Shown here piece by piece: positions 51,290-62,409 of a DNA stretch of 64,000 nucleotides. Position 1 is the stretch's first letter; each line of letters begins with the position of its first letter. A program made the translations under genes and the position numbers. The stretch is from Agrypnia vestita (lineage: Eukaryota > Arthropoda > Insecta > Trichoptera > Phryganeidae). The notes under the pieces are model-generated. The model was not told where the DNA came from. It saw nothing but the letters and a program-made list of their open reading frames with translations, and ran no database searches. The stretch spans positions 1 to 64,000 of the forward strand of contig JADDOH010014843.1 of NCBI GenBank assembly GCA_016648135.1, written 5' to 3'.

Positions 51290-51607
51290 AGAACATCTAA
51301 TATCTCATTTTCTAGTTTCACATTATATTTGGTTGTTCTTTTTTTGCTTCCAATTATCACACATTTTGTTTTTGAAACATTTAATTTAAGTTTGTTGAAT
51401 TAGAGCCATTTTGATATTTCCTCCAGTTCTTTATTTATGATGTAGGTCGCTGTTTCCAGGTCACTATCCTCTATGTATATTAAAACGTCGTCTGCAAATA
51501 ATCTTATTTTACATTTATTTAGTACTAATGTGATGTCATTTATGTATATGATAAATAATAATGGTCCCAAGACGGACCCCTGTGGTACACCAAGCTCATT
51601 TTCTTTT
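51290..51607 (-). pseudogene. reverse transcriptase core of Jockey/CR1-like element
   Basis: The minus strand has no start codon here but is open for about 80 codons: [18 protein letters not shown] (the V-P-Q-G-S box), [10 protein letters not shown], then [13 protein letters not shown] with the catalytic F-A-D-D, then ELEEISKWL. One stop follows (near 51382), after which the frame continues FNKLKLNVSKTKCVIIG, the next conserved RT block. It is the best-preserved RT core of a LINE in the window. The rest of the element is not contiguous. Confidence 0.85.
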
Positions 51608-52036
51608 GGATCTATATATATTTATATATATTTTGGTTTCAATACTAGCAACGCGCGGGAAAGGTTAACGGACAACGTACGGGAAAGGTTAATTGACTCT
51701 TCCGCGTGCCGCGTAAGGTGACACCGCTCTTGAACTTGAGCGGCTGTAACTGCCGGATTATTTAACAACTCTCTGGATTATTAATAGTAATCCGGTATCT
51801 TTTCTTCTCGTGCCCTATCCGTTCACCGTAGCTGTCATCGCTTCATTTACTGCGGCCCGGAACAGCTCTACAGTGTACTGGCCAAACTATGTTTTTAATT
51901 TTTTGATTTTTGAAAAATAATATTGTTGAACAGTAATCGACATTTTTCCGTCAGCAATTTCCTATCAAATAGCTGTCTGTCATTCCGTTTTCAAAATTAT
52001 TATGATTTCAAAATTGTTATTAAATAAAATGAAAAC
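51608..52036. other. no gene seen
   Basis: No coding or repeat identity assigned. GC-richer around 51650-51760. Confidence 0.3.
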
Positions 52037-52175
52037 TTTGACGTTAAGGCACTGATAAGCATGCTTATTAGCATGCTCAAAACTAGCATTCTCTAAAAAC
52101 TGTACACACTTGCTCATGAATGAGCATGCTCAAAGCTAACAATCAAACACACATGCTTATTACTGGCATGCTGGC
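52037..52175. mobile_element. Harbinger-like MITE fragment
   Basis: Contains GCATGCTTATTAGCATGCTC and CAAAGCTAACAATCAAACAC, as in the left part of 47540-48343. Only this end remains. Confidence 0.7.
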
Positions 52176-52205
52176 TGGTTATAGTAAAAAATCTTATTTT
52201 TATAT

Positions 52206-52345
52206 ACAGTAAAACCCCGATAATTCTACATTCTCCATAATTCGAAATTTTTAAATAAAAAAGTACTAAAATGTTAACTTCATAGTAGTTTATCCCCGAT
52301 AATTCGAAAACCACGGTAATTCGTAATTCGACGACGAAATTGAAA
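52206..52345. mobile_element. pogo/Tigger-like terminal fragment
   Basis: TACAGTAAAACCCCGATAAT and the repeated ATAATTCGAAA motif resemble the ends of pogo-like Tc1/mariner elements, which start CAGT next to a TA. A similar tip (ACAGTAAAACCTCG) is at 59646. No transposase is seen. Confidence 0.5.
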
Positions 52346-52429
52346 AAAATACTTCGATTTTTTTGCAAATGATACTTTAGATAGGTTGGTACTTGAGCAA
52401 TATCTCCTTTAGTAATAGAAATATCACTG

Positions 52430-52870
52430 TCTTTGTACTAGCGTAATAAATATTGCGTTTTCCAAGTAATCTCTTTAAATATGCAAAAATACGTACGTTT
52501 TTCAGAAAATTGATTACTTTTTTCATGATTGCACCGTTCTTTAATTCACACTAGTTGTCACTAAAATATTCCAGACAGGTTCACACTAAGTCACGCCAAT
52601 TTCGTAATTCGCACTTAAGTGGTCGCACTTATTTCCAAACGCCCGTTAAGTACTCCTCCTAATTATTGTCGCTGGTATTCGGCTCGCTAGGCTCTCTCAG
52701 TGCCATCGCACGGTTCGCTTTTATCTGTGGACTTGTAAGTCGCTCTTTCAAATAAAATAAAAACTACTCTCCGCGCGCGCCAACCCGCCTTTTATACAAC
52801 GCGTTGATTTCGCGATGCCTCGGGAATGTTCTACTAGTTTCTCCATATTTCTAGTAGTTTTTCTAGAGAA
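52430..52870 (-). promoter_or_regulatory. heat-shock-promoter-like repeat with leader and ATG
   Basis: On the minus strand: AGAACATTCCC (52832-52823) 26 bases upstream of TATAAAAGGCGG (52796 downward), a GC-rich start region, about 240 bases of leader and then an ATG (52527) with KKVINFLKN followed by a donor-like GTACGT. The layout resembles an hsp gene start, but no hsp coding sequence follows. Shares features with 44880-45240. Confidence 0.45.
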
Positions 52871-53147
52871 TAACCCAGTTGATTTTAGATTCGTACGGAC
52901 ATCGATAATGCGCAGTTACTAAAAGTGTTGGTAGAAAATTTAATATTATAAACAAGAAATCCTTTTTGCGAATATGTAGTTACTTTTTACATTTGTTTTC
53001 ACATTAATTCTAAATTATTTATTCAATTCCTACATTTTGAGATTTGTCTCAATTAAATCTAATTAACACCAAATAAAACATTTTCATATGTAGGTATCTA
53101 CGCGTTGAATTATTTAGTTTTATTCGGAGAAATTTATATTTTTTTTT

Positions 53148-53430
53148 ACCGGTAATAGAATCAAGCAACTGAGGTGGCTTGGGCACGTAGTAAGAATGTC
53201 TGATAACCGAATTCCTAGGAAAATACTGAGTGCGATTCCTGAGGGTAGACGTCCAGTGGGCCGCCCCAGGCACGGATGGGCGAGGCAACTCCAGAAACTG
53301 TGTTAGGAAAGCATGGGGCTACAATGGTTGGAGGCCGCACAATCAACGCAAGACATGGACGAATGGAGGCGCCTTGTCGATGCGGTGGGTCCCCGACCCG
53401 AACAGGACAAGGGGAAGAAGATTAGATGAG
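53148..53430 (+). pseudogene. non-LTR retrotransposon tail
   Basis: Plus strand: RIKQLRWLGHVVRMSDNRIP, RKILSAIPEGRRPVGRPRHG and WARQLQKLC, then a stop and a continuation MGLQWLEAAQSTQDMDEWRR LVDAVG in the same frame. The W-L-G-H-V and G-R-P-R boxes are those of RTE-like tails. It ends near a GGGGAAGAAGATTAGATGAG tail. Confidence 0.75.
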
Positions 53431-53451
53431 AATTAAGCCAGTAATTGTGTT

Positions 53452-53680
53452 TAAAAAATAATTATTATTCGGAATTTTCTAATCACTTGTTGGAAACTGG
53501 CCACACTTTCAAATTGTCCGCCCTAGAAATTTTAGAAATAAACAAAAAATTAAATTCAAATATTAACATCGTTAACAAAATAATAGCCCCGTGTAAGTCA
53601 CCATTATTAACCATGTTCCCTCCCTCGCCCCTCCCACTCTACAAATCACCCGCGCCTCCTAAAGACACCTAATACAGTAC
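53452..53680 (+). pseudogene. Penelope-like 3' coding end
   Basis: Plus frame: FSNHLLETGHTFKLSALE, ILEINKKLNSNINIVNKI and a proline-rich end (TMFPPSPLPLYKSPAPP). This parallels the end of the GIY-YIG frame at 32958 (H-x-x-x-x-G-H-x-F, then a P-rich tail), but from a different Penelope family. Only the last 70 codons remain. The hammerhead relic follows at 53706. Confidence 0.65.
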
Positions 53681-53705
53681 TTTCGCATTTTAGATTAGTT
53701 TAAAT

Positions 53706-53740
53706 AATGTTAATGACACGGACGTGTCGAAACCGGTAGC
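53706..53740 (+). ncRNA. hammerhead-like relic
   Basis: Stem II GACAC/GTGTC, GAA, palindrome ACCGGT and A are present, but the CTGANGA box is degraded (ATGTTAA) and stem I does not pair. Confidence 0.4.
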
Positions 53741-53814
53741 GTAAATTCTTTAATAAGTAACAAATTGTACATTGTAAGTTTAAACTCTTTAACAATGTCT
53801 GAGAATTAAGCCAT

Positions 53815-54478
53815 TTTTACTCCCTTTATATTAACTCGTGGCGTCTGCTTGCTTGCCGTCAACAAAAACTTTGGATCGATTTTTGACCCTTTTCCCGTGA
53901 TCCAATCTAGCTAAAACTTGGCAAGCAGATTCGTGGCGACGATCAAGAAGATCTTTCAAATTTTCGTTAAAAAAAATTAATAATTATAGTATAATTTCGG
54001 AATTTTATTGGTTTTTTCATATTGGAATCATTAGAAAAGTTTGATTACTAGCATAGCGGTCCGATAACGTCGCGGAATATTTTCTAAATTTGAATTACTC
54101 CGTCGGTATAATAGGTACATCACTACGAATTTCGAAAATTTACAAAACAATGTGTTCACAGATAACAGCAAAATTGGGTTTTTTGGGAAAAAATCAAATA
54201 ATAATTTAATTCTTTTAGATTTCTGCTTAGTTTTGAAGAATTCTACATGACTCAAATCTGATTCTGACTAAATTATTTGACGCTGGAAATTCATAAGGTA
54301 CGATATTGATGACAATTGAATCTATCAAAATCTTGACATCTCAAAACATCTGACATTTTAGAAATATATTAAATTCCTGTAAGTATAGTGTTATGTTATA
54401 TGTTTTAATTCGTCTTTAATTGTTGTTATATTTTACAAAGAAAGGGAGTATAGTAAAAACTTGTTTTTTATGGGTTAC
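53815..54478. repeat. CTCCCTTTCTC repeat, long form
   Basis: Ends TTTTTACTCCCTTTATATTA and AAAGAAAGGGAGTATAGTAA; the interior GATCGATTTTTGACCCTTTT and TTCGTGGCGACGATCAAGAA match 41026-41712 in reverse. About 660 bp, the longest member. Confidence 0.7.
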
Positions 54479-54885
54479 TTTTTTAACACTAAATCGGTTT
54501 ACTGAAAACCGGTAATGCATGACCTGGCTGTAGCTCACTTGTGGCGATGGCGCATCACGCGCTCCGGGCGGCACTGCCCTGGTCAAGCGACAGGCACGAG
54601 CCGGTGTGAGTGGTTATTTTTTCCACCAATCGCTGGCTATCGTGTCAATGTTTTCGTTAATCGTTGGCGAGAGAAGCATTTCTCTAATTAACAATTGTCT
54701 CAATCGGTTTGCACAACTCCGGTACGTTCGTTGAAACGCTGTGAAAAAATCGCAAATGATGTCCACATTGAATAGAGACACAGGCTGGTCGCAAAAGACA
54801 CGTTGTCTGAAATTTTTATGCCAACATTTGATAACGTTTTAATTTTTGAAATTATGCTTCCTCCTCAAATTCTGAACAATGTACG
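54479..54885. other. no gene seen
   Basis: GC-richer at 54520-54620. No recognised content. Confidence 0.3.
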
Positions 54886-54889
54886 TTGA

Positions 54890-55005
54890 GCAGACGATAC
54901 GGTACTTCTAGCGAGTAACATTGAGGATCTACAAATTCTGCTGAATCAAGTAGTGAAGACGTGTGAGAATTTTGGGTTAAAACTCAATACATCTATGGCG
55001 TTTCA
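54890..55005 (+). pseudogene. reverse transcriptase catalytic fragment
   Basis: Plus strand: ADDTVLLASNIEDLQILLNQ then VVKTCENFGLKLNTSM. This is the A-D-D box and the following helix and G-L-K-L-N block of a non-LTR RT of the endonuclease-RT type. Cut at both ends and preceded by a stop. Confidence 0.72.
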
Positions 55006-55034
55006 CCTCACGAATATATAACCACCATTCTAGG

Positions 55035-55315
55035 TCACGACACGCGCGCACACACACACACACACAAACGTAGCGAGCGAACACGAGTACCACCGGACTT
55101 CAAGAGAGTCCTTTGTTCCCAAAACATATAAAAATAGCCAACGCCCTGTGCGGGCATGTCAGTCTATCAACTACCCTCGGCGTAGGCCGGAGGCCCTGTT
55201 CCGTCGAGTCTTTATCATTGTCTCTATTATTATAATTATGTATAACTTGTAATTGTTTTATCGTGTAAATAAATTAATCAAACATTCCACGACTTTGGAG
55301 AATTCCCGTTACAAA
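55035..55315 (+). repeat. probable solo or truncated LTR
   Basis: Has the parts of an LTR: TATAAAAAT at 55127, initiator TCAGTC at 55159-55164 (34 bases from the TATA start to the A), and AATAAA at about 55267, ending near CCCGTTACA. After it, AACGGGTGGTGACTTTAAAG could be a primer-binding region. No partner LTR or coding region was found, so class (Gypsy or BEL/Pao) is not assigned. Confidence 0.5.
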
Positions 55316-55454
55316 ACGGGTGGTGACTTTAAAGCAACCTTGTCCTTATTCATCGATCACTACAAAACGTGGGTGGAGCGCTTCTTTCCCCCATCTGGGA
55401 ACTACAGAGGAAAGAGGAGAACACACGCTCCCCCACACAACTAAAACAAAGTAC

Positions 55455-55640
55455 ATGCTGAATATTTTGAGTTTGTCCAAATTTAATTTTTCAATGAACA
55501 TAGCACTGGATTTTTATCCCAGAGGACATTATTAATCAAGACATATTATTATAGATGTCTCATAGAGACGAAATTATGTTTTTTTATGGGAAAATAGGTA
55601 TGGAAGTTTTTGGGTGTTCATAGGGCCTGCAACCCTACCT
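55455..55640 (+). repeat. fragment of the repeat found in the copia leader
   Basis: TGAATATTTTGAGTTTGTCC, GGACATTATTAATCAAG and CTCATAGAGACGAAATTATG match parts of 20280-20909. Confidence 0.6.
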
Positions 55641-55649
55641 ATACGTATT

Positions 55650-55798
55650 TCTCCCATGGGTATCCCATTCATCCCAGCCTAGATTAAATGGGAACCTTGT
55701 TTTTTTTAGAGGTTTTGAAAAACAATGGAACCTTTGTTTCCCCCCACATTTTCAACTTAATCTTTAACCCGTGCAACGCCGAGTACGAACAGCTAGTT
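55650..55798 (+). mobile_element. Helitron 3' end
   Basis: Ends CCCGTGCAACGCCGAGTACG then AACAGCTAG before T. The same ending, slightly different, is at 63420-63497. CTAG/T is the Helitron 3' rule. Confidence 0.55.
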
Positions 55799-55994
55799 TT
55801 AAACAAAGAGATAAATTCTAAAATGTCTATCATTTAAATAATTTTTTAATTGTACCAGAAAGTAGCTACTTAGGTAGGTAAGATTCATTATCAAGTCGAC
55901 GTGCAAGATTTCAATTAGATTGGATGACGGAAAGTGTGTTAATTCTCACATCCAAGATTTTTTCAAAAGAAATCAAGACGGCAGTGAAGGATTC

Positions 55995-56460
55995 AAAAAA
56001 TCGAGCTATTGATTCTCTCTCTCTATCTGATATAAATTTGCATGTTAAACCCCGTATAAGAAACCCGGAGTTATTTAGAATAAGCCAGCACACTAATAAT
56101 TTTGGTTACTTTTCTCCCATCACAAGGTTGTGTCGCACGTATAATATGTATTGATGCTGATATTCTTGCAAGATACCTTATCATCGTTCAAAAACTCGCT
56201 CATACACAACATCCATTTTCTAAACGATGACCTGAACCTATAGATCCATTAAATCAATTATTTATTAAATACTAATCGCACTACATTCAAACACTAAATA
56301 TACAATAAAATATACTTAAATGCAAAAATACATAAAAATACTAGACCGTGCCGAAGACACTTGTAATTGGGATAATGGGCATAGTCTTCACTTATAATGT
56401 TTTATTATCAGAGTTTCATGTACCTATTACCCTGTTAGTATCTAATAAAAAAAAATTAAA
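55995..56460 (+). pseudogene. Jockey/CR1-like retrotransposon 3' end
   Basis: Plus frame: NRAIDSLSLSDINLHVKPRI then RNPELFRISQHTNNFGYFSP and a stop, followed by the same 3' UTR as 37895-38200 (CCGTGCCGAAGACACTTG) and a TTAGTATCTAATAAAAAAAA tail. 5' truncated. Confidence 0.8.
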
Positions 56461-56464
56461 AAAT

Positions 56465-57060
56465 CAATGATATTTTAAATATTATTTTTATTATACAGTC
56501 TTCTCCGTCACCCTGTGTCTTGGGAAAGAGATGACGAAAGGTGCCGTTTATCTGTACTGATTACACTCTCGCTGGACAATCCCGAGTAGGAATTGGGTCG
56601 GTGCTTATTGATACAATATCGCCCGGCCTTGTAGGCGATATTGCCAAGCCTGTAGCTCGCGATATTAAAAATGTATTTTTTTATTATTTTTTAATGTTCA
56701 GTTTATCGACTAGTTGTGACCTTAATCGATAGTCCTAGATGCGTCAAGACACAATATAGGCGAAATGCACTTAGTAGTTTTAAAAGTTTCTAAGAGAAAT
56801 GTCAATATTCCTATCGTTACAGCGAAAATATTGACATTAATTTAATACTGCTGTGATCCATCAAAAATGACGGTTCCTAAATAATAAATATATTTACTTA
56901 TTTATAGCCGACACCTATAAAATATTAATAACGACTTTTATCAAAATATTTAAACATTTTTTAAAAATATTTCCCCCGCCGGCAGGTAATGGTACTATTT
57001 TAAATCCTGGCGATCGTGTTGTGCGGAACATGAAATGGTTCACATTTTTGATAAGCCCTA
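56465..57060. other. no gene seen
   Basis: AT-rich, with the dispersed 100-bp repeat (56970-57065) shared with 22220-22325. Confidence 0.35.
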
Positions 57061-57061
57061 G

Positions 57062-57130
57062 TATATTTATTTATTTATTTATTTATTTTATTAATTACAC
57101 GGCTTAATAGCCTTTTACAACAGGTTTATA
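57062..57130 (-). mobile_element. Jockey/CR1-like 3' tail
   Basis: Minus strand: TTGTAAAAGGCTATTAAGCC then (AAATA)n. It matches the tails at 12665 and 33478. Confidence 0.55.
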
Positions 57131-57314
57131 CATAATTAAAATACAACAAACGATTAAATGTAAAAGAAAAATAAAGGGTATAAATGTAAAAAAGTATATA
57201 TACATAGTTTAAACATAATGAGGTCAAACATATATGTAAAAAAAGTATATATGCAAAAAAGTGTAAAGTAGCAGGTTTATACATAATTAAAATATTTATA
57301 GTATCTTTTTATAG

Positions 57315-57345
57315 TATCTTATATATATATATAAGATACTATAAA
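57315..57345. repeat. AT palindrome
   Basis: AGTATCTTATATATATATAT and its complement AAGATACT form a hairpin; variants of TATAGTATCTTTT recur nearby. Confidence 0.6.
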
Positions 57346-57469
57346 AATTTATTTTTTATAGTATCTTATATATATTTTTTTATTATTAGTATATATTTAT
57401 AGTACCTTTTTTTTTATTTTTTTTTTATTAGTATATATTTATGGTATCTTTTTGTCGGTCCACGGAGGG

Positions 57470-57545
57470 GCGGCGGTAGCAACACGCGTTAAGCGGCCGG
57501 TTCAGGTCTGCTAGCCCGGTGTTCAAGCCCCGTCTCCAGCCGTTT
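57470..57545 (+). other. tRNA-like sequence
   Basis: GGCGGTAGCAACACGCGTTAAGC and GGTGTTCAAGCCCC resemble A and B boxes. The fold was not confirmed; a SINE head is more likely than a functional tRNA. Confidence 0.35.
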
Positions 57546-57692
57546 AATTCGTTTTTTTGCCTGTCAGACAGACGGACGGACATGTTTTAGAAATAGTCAT
57601 ATTTTCAGATTGCAAATCAAAATTCAAAAAGAACATTTTATTGCAACTGACGTAATTTGTAACGTAATATTGTGAGAATATGATATTATTTA

Positions 57693-57990
57693 ATTAAAGA
57701 TAAATTATAGAAGTCTCACAGAGACCAAGCTAATTTATATATGAGAAAAGTGGATGGAAGTCTCTTGTACGCTGGCTCTGGGCTTACAACCTGAATGAGC
57801 TGGCTTAAGTGATTACCCTACTCAGTACAACGTTCACGTGAGAATCGTAAGAACATCCACACGTTTTGAAAGTTCTGTAGATATGTTCGAATCAAGAACC
57901 TTTCATATATTACTATGATCTCTGTTAGAGACATCTGTTGATTCTTTCTCATTAACAAGTTAGCACGCAGCTTTCGTAACCAGTAATGAT
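57693..57990 (-). repeat. dispersed repeat, partner at 30350-30680
   Basis: Reverse complement of 30350-30680 along most of its length. Confidence 0.65.
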
Positions 57991-57999
57991 ACCTATATA

Positions 58000-58537
58000 C
58001 AGGGTTATTTGAAAAATATTAATAACTTCACAGGACTATATTCCTGCCTTGATTATGAGTCGAAAATGTTCAAGCTATTATAATCTAATATCAATAGTTA
58101 AGGAGATATGCGACATCAAAGTTTGCATTTTTTTTTCAATATTTCTGACTTATTTTTTGTAAAACATTGGACTATCATTACAGTAACTTATATCGAATAT
58201 GAAAAATTCATTCCCTTTAATACAAGTCAAATAAAAAAATAAAAACCTTCGACTTCCAATTGGAAAACATTCCAACTGGAATTTTTTCAAGGTTTTTATC
58301 ATTTTATTTAACTTGTATTGAAACGAATGAATTTTTCGCAATCGACATGAGTTACTGAAATGAAAGTCCAACGTCTTACAAAAAATAAGTCAGAAATATT
58401 GAAAAAAAATGCAAACTTTGATGTCGCATATCTCCTTAACTATTAATATTAGGTCATAATAGCTTAAACATTTTCGACTCATAATCAAGGCAGGAATATA
58501 GTCTTGCGAGGTTATTAATGTTTTTCAAATAACCCTG
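58000..58537. mobile_element. foldback MITE, complete copy
   Basis: CAGGGTTATTTG to CAAATAACCCTG flanked by TATA on both sides. Central TTCCAATTGGAA core. The minus-strand frame at 58150-58371 is foldback sequence. Confidence 0.88.
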
Positions 58538-58539
58538 TA

Positions 58540-59134
58540 TATGGAGTTTTTTTTATCAATATTCATTTTAACGTATTCATTCGAATTATTACACACTTAA
58601 TAGAGTACGCCTGAAAATCAATATTTTCAACTTCTATCATATAATTATTTATTAATATCATGTAGTTGACTTTATGCCATACCATCATGCACACACAAAA
58701 TGCATGGGCATGTCGTGCCTGTGTTTGTGCTGAATTAAATAAAATAAATAAAATTATATTAAACAATGCGATGGGAGCAACGTACGTGGCGACATCCACC
58801 GGCCGAGCTCGCTATTATCAGTCGCGCAGAGATATTCATCTCATGACAGGCTTACAGTAATCCATCGCGTTAGAGACGATCGATTGCTAACGTGCCCTCT
58901 TCGTGCTCGCGAACCGACTCGGCCGTGGATATAATTGATACCGCAACAGACATGACAGAAATCAAATCTGATACAATCCGCCTTTTTAATTAATCTAATT
59001 CGTGCGACACAGGAGCCGATAAGCAATGTCGTCGATTGCCATTAGGGTTTGCAAAATTACCGAGAAATTGCGACAAGACTGGACAGGTATTCTGAAAATA
59101 GCAGAATTGGGATGTCAGATCTTTATCCCAACAC
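58540..59134. other. no gene seen
   Basis: Includes a moderately GC-rich patch (58770-58930). No gene recognised. Confidence 0.3.
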
Positions 59135-59902
59135 TTAAGCCATGTATTCACTGGGGAACAAATTGTCCCTCAACAGCACGCGCGGCATAGAGTCTACGTG
59201 ACGTTGCAACGTCGTGCACTGTTCCGCGACCTCGCGCACAACATAGCGCGGCATTTCTACGTGCCGTGGCAACGTTGCCATGCGCACGGTACCCGAGCGT
59301 ACTCACTGCAACATTCCGCGGAGCGTCAGTACCACGTGGTATGTTTACAAGTGAATACGCATGCGCTGTATCTGTCAAGATGACAACGCGGGGAAACGAA
59401 ATCGTTCTTGAACTCATCGAGCTGTATCGATCGAAGATCGCATAGAATGTCCGTCCTTCTTTCTCTTTGCAGTAAATAATTTCGCATTCTCCTCTTTTTT
59501 CTCCTCTTACTTTTCGATAAACTCATTAACATAAACAGATACGCGGCTATCATCATAACCTCATAGGGCGATATATTTCCGCGACGTCTGGAAAACAATA
59601 ATTATTTGCAAAAAGGACCTTGTTTTTAATAATATTCAATTTACTACAGTAAAACCTCGTTTATTTGAAATTGCGACCCAAAAAAACATTTCAAATTGCG
59701 CGGAACCCCATTTTCGCCAAATGAGATACCGCAGCTGTCAACCTAAGCTCATCGGGTGACATTTCCGCGACAAGATATGCGAGTCCCGGTGTGTACACGT
59801 CAAATGGCCGCGTCATTGTCCCCGAAACATGAGCGTAGATGTTGATGCGACATGCCGAGCGGAATGTTTCTCGATTTGTCCCCTAGTGAATACATGGCTT
59901 TA
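59135..59902. mobile_element. TIR transposon with TTA duplication (Harbinger-like)
   Basis: Element 59138-59899 starts AGCCATGTATTCACTGGGGA and ends with its near-complement (CCCCTAGTGAATACATGGCT), flanked by TTA at 59135-59137 and 59900-59902. The left third is CpG-rich with repeated CGCGGCAT and CAACGTTGC motifs. At 59646 it contains a pogo-like tip. No transposase, so nonautonomous; the TTA duplication suggests PIF/Harbinger. Confidence 0.8.
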
Positions 59903-60059
59903 ATAGTCGAGCGGACAGTCCGATCTGTGAGTGTGGTTCGGAGGAGACTCTCGATTACATTTTTTTTTTTTTGTTTAAAGTATAATGGAAACCTAAGAGA
60001 TTTACGGATAACATTTTTACATAATTCAATATAAGATATAATAATAATATTATTTAGAT

Positions 60060-60625
60060 ACAAAGTCATTTTTTTATAGTTGGCCGAGTTTTAGCATTTT
60101 TGTCACATCTGTTTTGAATTTGTCAGTGGTCAGTTGTTTGGTCTGTTGTGGCAGGTCGTTGGATAGTTTTAATCCGTTGCAAATTAGTCGGGATTGTCCT
60201 GTTTTTGTTTTGGCGTGTGTTGTGTGATAGTTTTGAGCCATTCTAGTGTTGTGTCGATGTTTTTTTGTGTATTTTATGTAATTTTATGTCTTCGTCTTGT
60301 ATTTCGCCAGTTGCTGGTCTGTGAATGATTTTAAGTGTTTCGATTTTTGTAATGCTTTCGATGTTTAATTGTTGTGTTATACATTGGTTGTATAACATAC
60401 AATTGGTATACAGTTTCGGTTGGTGTCCGGTATTTCAGATCATAGACCATTTTTAATATTTTGTTTTGCTGTCGTTGGAGTCTGTTTAGGTTAGGTTAGG
60501 TTAGTTTTGTTTCCGGTTCCCCAGAAGGGTATCAAATATCCTGTTCTACTCTTGACGTAAGCCTGGTACATCAGAATTTTTACGATCTTTGGTGTGATTT
60601 CGTGTATTTTGTGGAATAGGCTGGT
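60060..60625 (-). pseudogene. decayed Jockey/CR1-like retrotransposon C-terminus
   Basis: Minus strand: YQAYVKSRTGYLIPFWGTGN near the 5' side, then QRQQNKILKMVYDLKYRTPT. The Q-x-x-x-K-x-L-x-x-x-Y-x-L-x-Y-R-T-P-T block is conserved downstream of RT in this group. Many stops beyond. A (TTAGG)3-like run at 60484-60503 lies within. Confidence 0.6.
60484..60503. repeat. short telomere-type repeat
   Basis: Three GGTTA units in a row inside the decayed LINE. Confidence 0.7.
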
Positions 60626-60629
60626 CAGT

Positions 60630-61800
60630 TTTGTCAGTTAGTCAATTACTTTGTCTATTTGTGTCTACGTGTTTTTTGCCTGCCCATTGCCGGACTCTAA
60701 ATTTCAACTCCCAACCAATATTTGCCATCTTCTTGCTATGAACTCACCTAATCTGATAATATCAAAATTCTTGTTAGTAAATGACATAAATATATAATCA
60801 ATCATACCCTTTCTTAGCAACATCTCATATGTAACTTGAAAAATGGCGCAAATCGCTCTTTGAGGGCGGATTGCCTAATTTTAAGAAGAAGAAGAAAAAA
60901 TAGCCGAAAGTGAAAATAAAAAACGAGCGAGCCTTACAGTAGTCGCATATGATGTGTAACATTTGACATCTCACAATTAAACATATCAATTGAGCAGCGA
61001 CTGAAATTAACACCAAAATTTAAAAAAGCTAGTATTAGCTTTACTAATATTTATTAATTAGTAAATACAAGTGAAGAAAATGTATGTGCTTTATTTATTA
61101 TTGAATCTTACCGCACTAGGTGGATCTAAATACGCATTATATTTAGAAATGTGTTAGGTAAATTATATGTTTTTATTTGTTTTCATAGATGGCGGCAGTG
61201 TGCCGCCATACATATTGTATGAAAACTTTGAATAAATATTTAAATACAATCACATAAAATTTGAGAATGTAAATCATCAAGGGTAGTTATTGTTTACATT
61301 TATGTAAAGTTACAACATCCACAAGTTTGACACCAGCCACGTAACATATATACAAAATCAGAAGCGTTGGCTGTTGGAAGTGTGCGTGTTGTGATGGCGC
61401 TTGCTGGACACTGATTTGTTTGTAAACGATGATTTTTTCCATCGCGCGCGCTCATTGGTTAAATGAAATTGCGCGCGCTTCCTTGGCGTCTTATTTCCTG
61501 TTTCGCATTTCCACCCATTTTCACGAAATCACTGCCACAGATTGCAGGAGAGCGAGAGGAAAGATGTTATGCATAAAAAATAAACGAGACGTAAGTATAC
61601 GTCGGTATTCGGTGTTCGTCGTACTTAAATGAGAAGCACAACCCTATTTAAGACTGATCTTATTAATGAAAGACGAAATATATTTATACAGCGTAAATTA
61701 CGTTTAAAAAAATCCGCCCCATCCATTAATTGCGTAGATCTTTAACATTCCGGAGATAAAAGTAATGTCTATGGTAGCTGTCAGTGACAGACAAAATATA
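60630..61800. other. no gene seen
   Basis: No recognised features. The open frame at 61429-61632 begins in a palindromic GCGCGC region and is probably chance. Confidence 0.3.
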
Positions 61801-62402
61801 TCGACGGCTCCTACGTATAATATCGTAACCCACAAATCGACGATTTTTAGTTTTTTGTGTATTTCATATGTATTTAATTATATCTTTATTTCCAAGAAAG
61901 AAAAAAATATATCTTGCAATAAATAACGTTTTTTTCGGACGTATTTTATCGTATCTCAAACAATCACATATTTTTTACGAAGTATACTATCGTATGTAAC
62001 ACTTACGATAATATGCGTGAGAAAATAACATAAGAAAATTATCGTATGTAACACTTACGTTATTTTACGTCGCGTCTTTTCCGAAGTAAAATGTTGTAAG
62101 TCATTTATACGATATTTTACGTCGCGTCTTTTCCGAAGTTAAATGTTGTAAGTCATTTATACGATATTTTACGTCGCGTCTTTTCCGAAGTATAATATCG
62201 TATGTGCATTTCTACAAAAACCGTTAATAATTTCGACTTTTTTGTGATTATTTATGAAACTACAGTATAAAGTAAAATATTGAAACGAAATTTCAAAAGA
62301 ATTGGGCAATATTTGGATTTATACCGGACGAAAATATATTCAAATCCTTCTCCTGTAAAATTGAATTTTGTGGGTTACGATATTATACGTAGGAGCCGTC
62401 GA
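61801..62402. mobile_element. TIR element with internal tandem repeats, copy 2
   Basis: Starts TCGACGGCTCCTACGTATAA and ends with its complement. Interior has two TGTAACACTTACG units and three CGTCTTTTCCGAAGT units, the reverse of the counts in copy 1 (31846-32449). Otherwise the copies are nearly identical. Confidence 0.88.
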
Positions 62403-62409
62403 TATGTGT

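Noticed and set aside
59148..59417. 89-codon arginine/alanine-rich ORF
   Set aside because: Lies in the CpG-rich repeat part of a nonautonomous transposon and overlaps an opposite-strand frame; no family resemblance.
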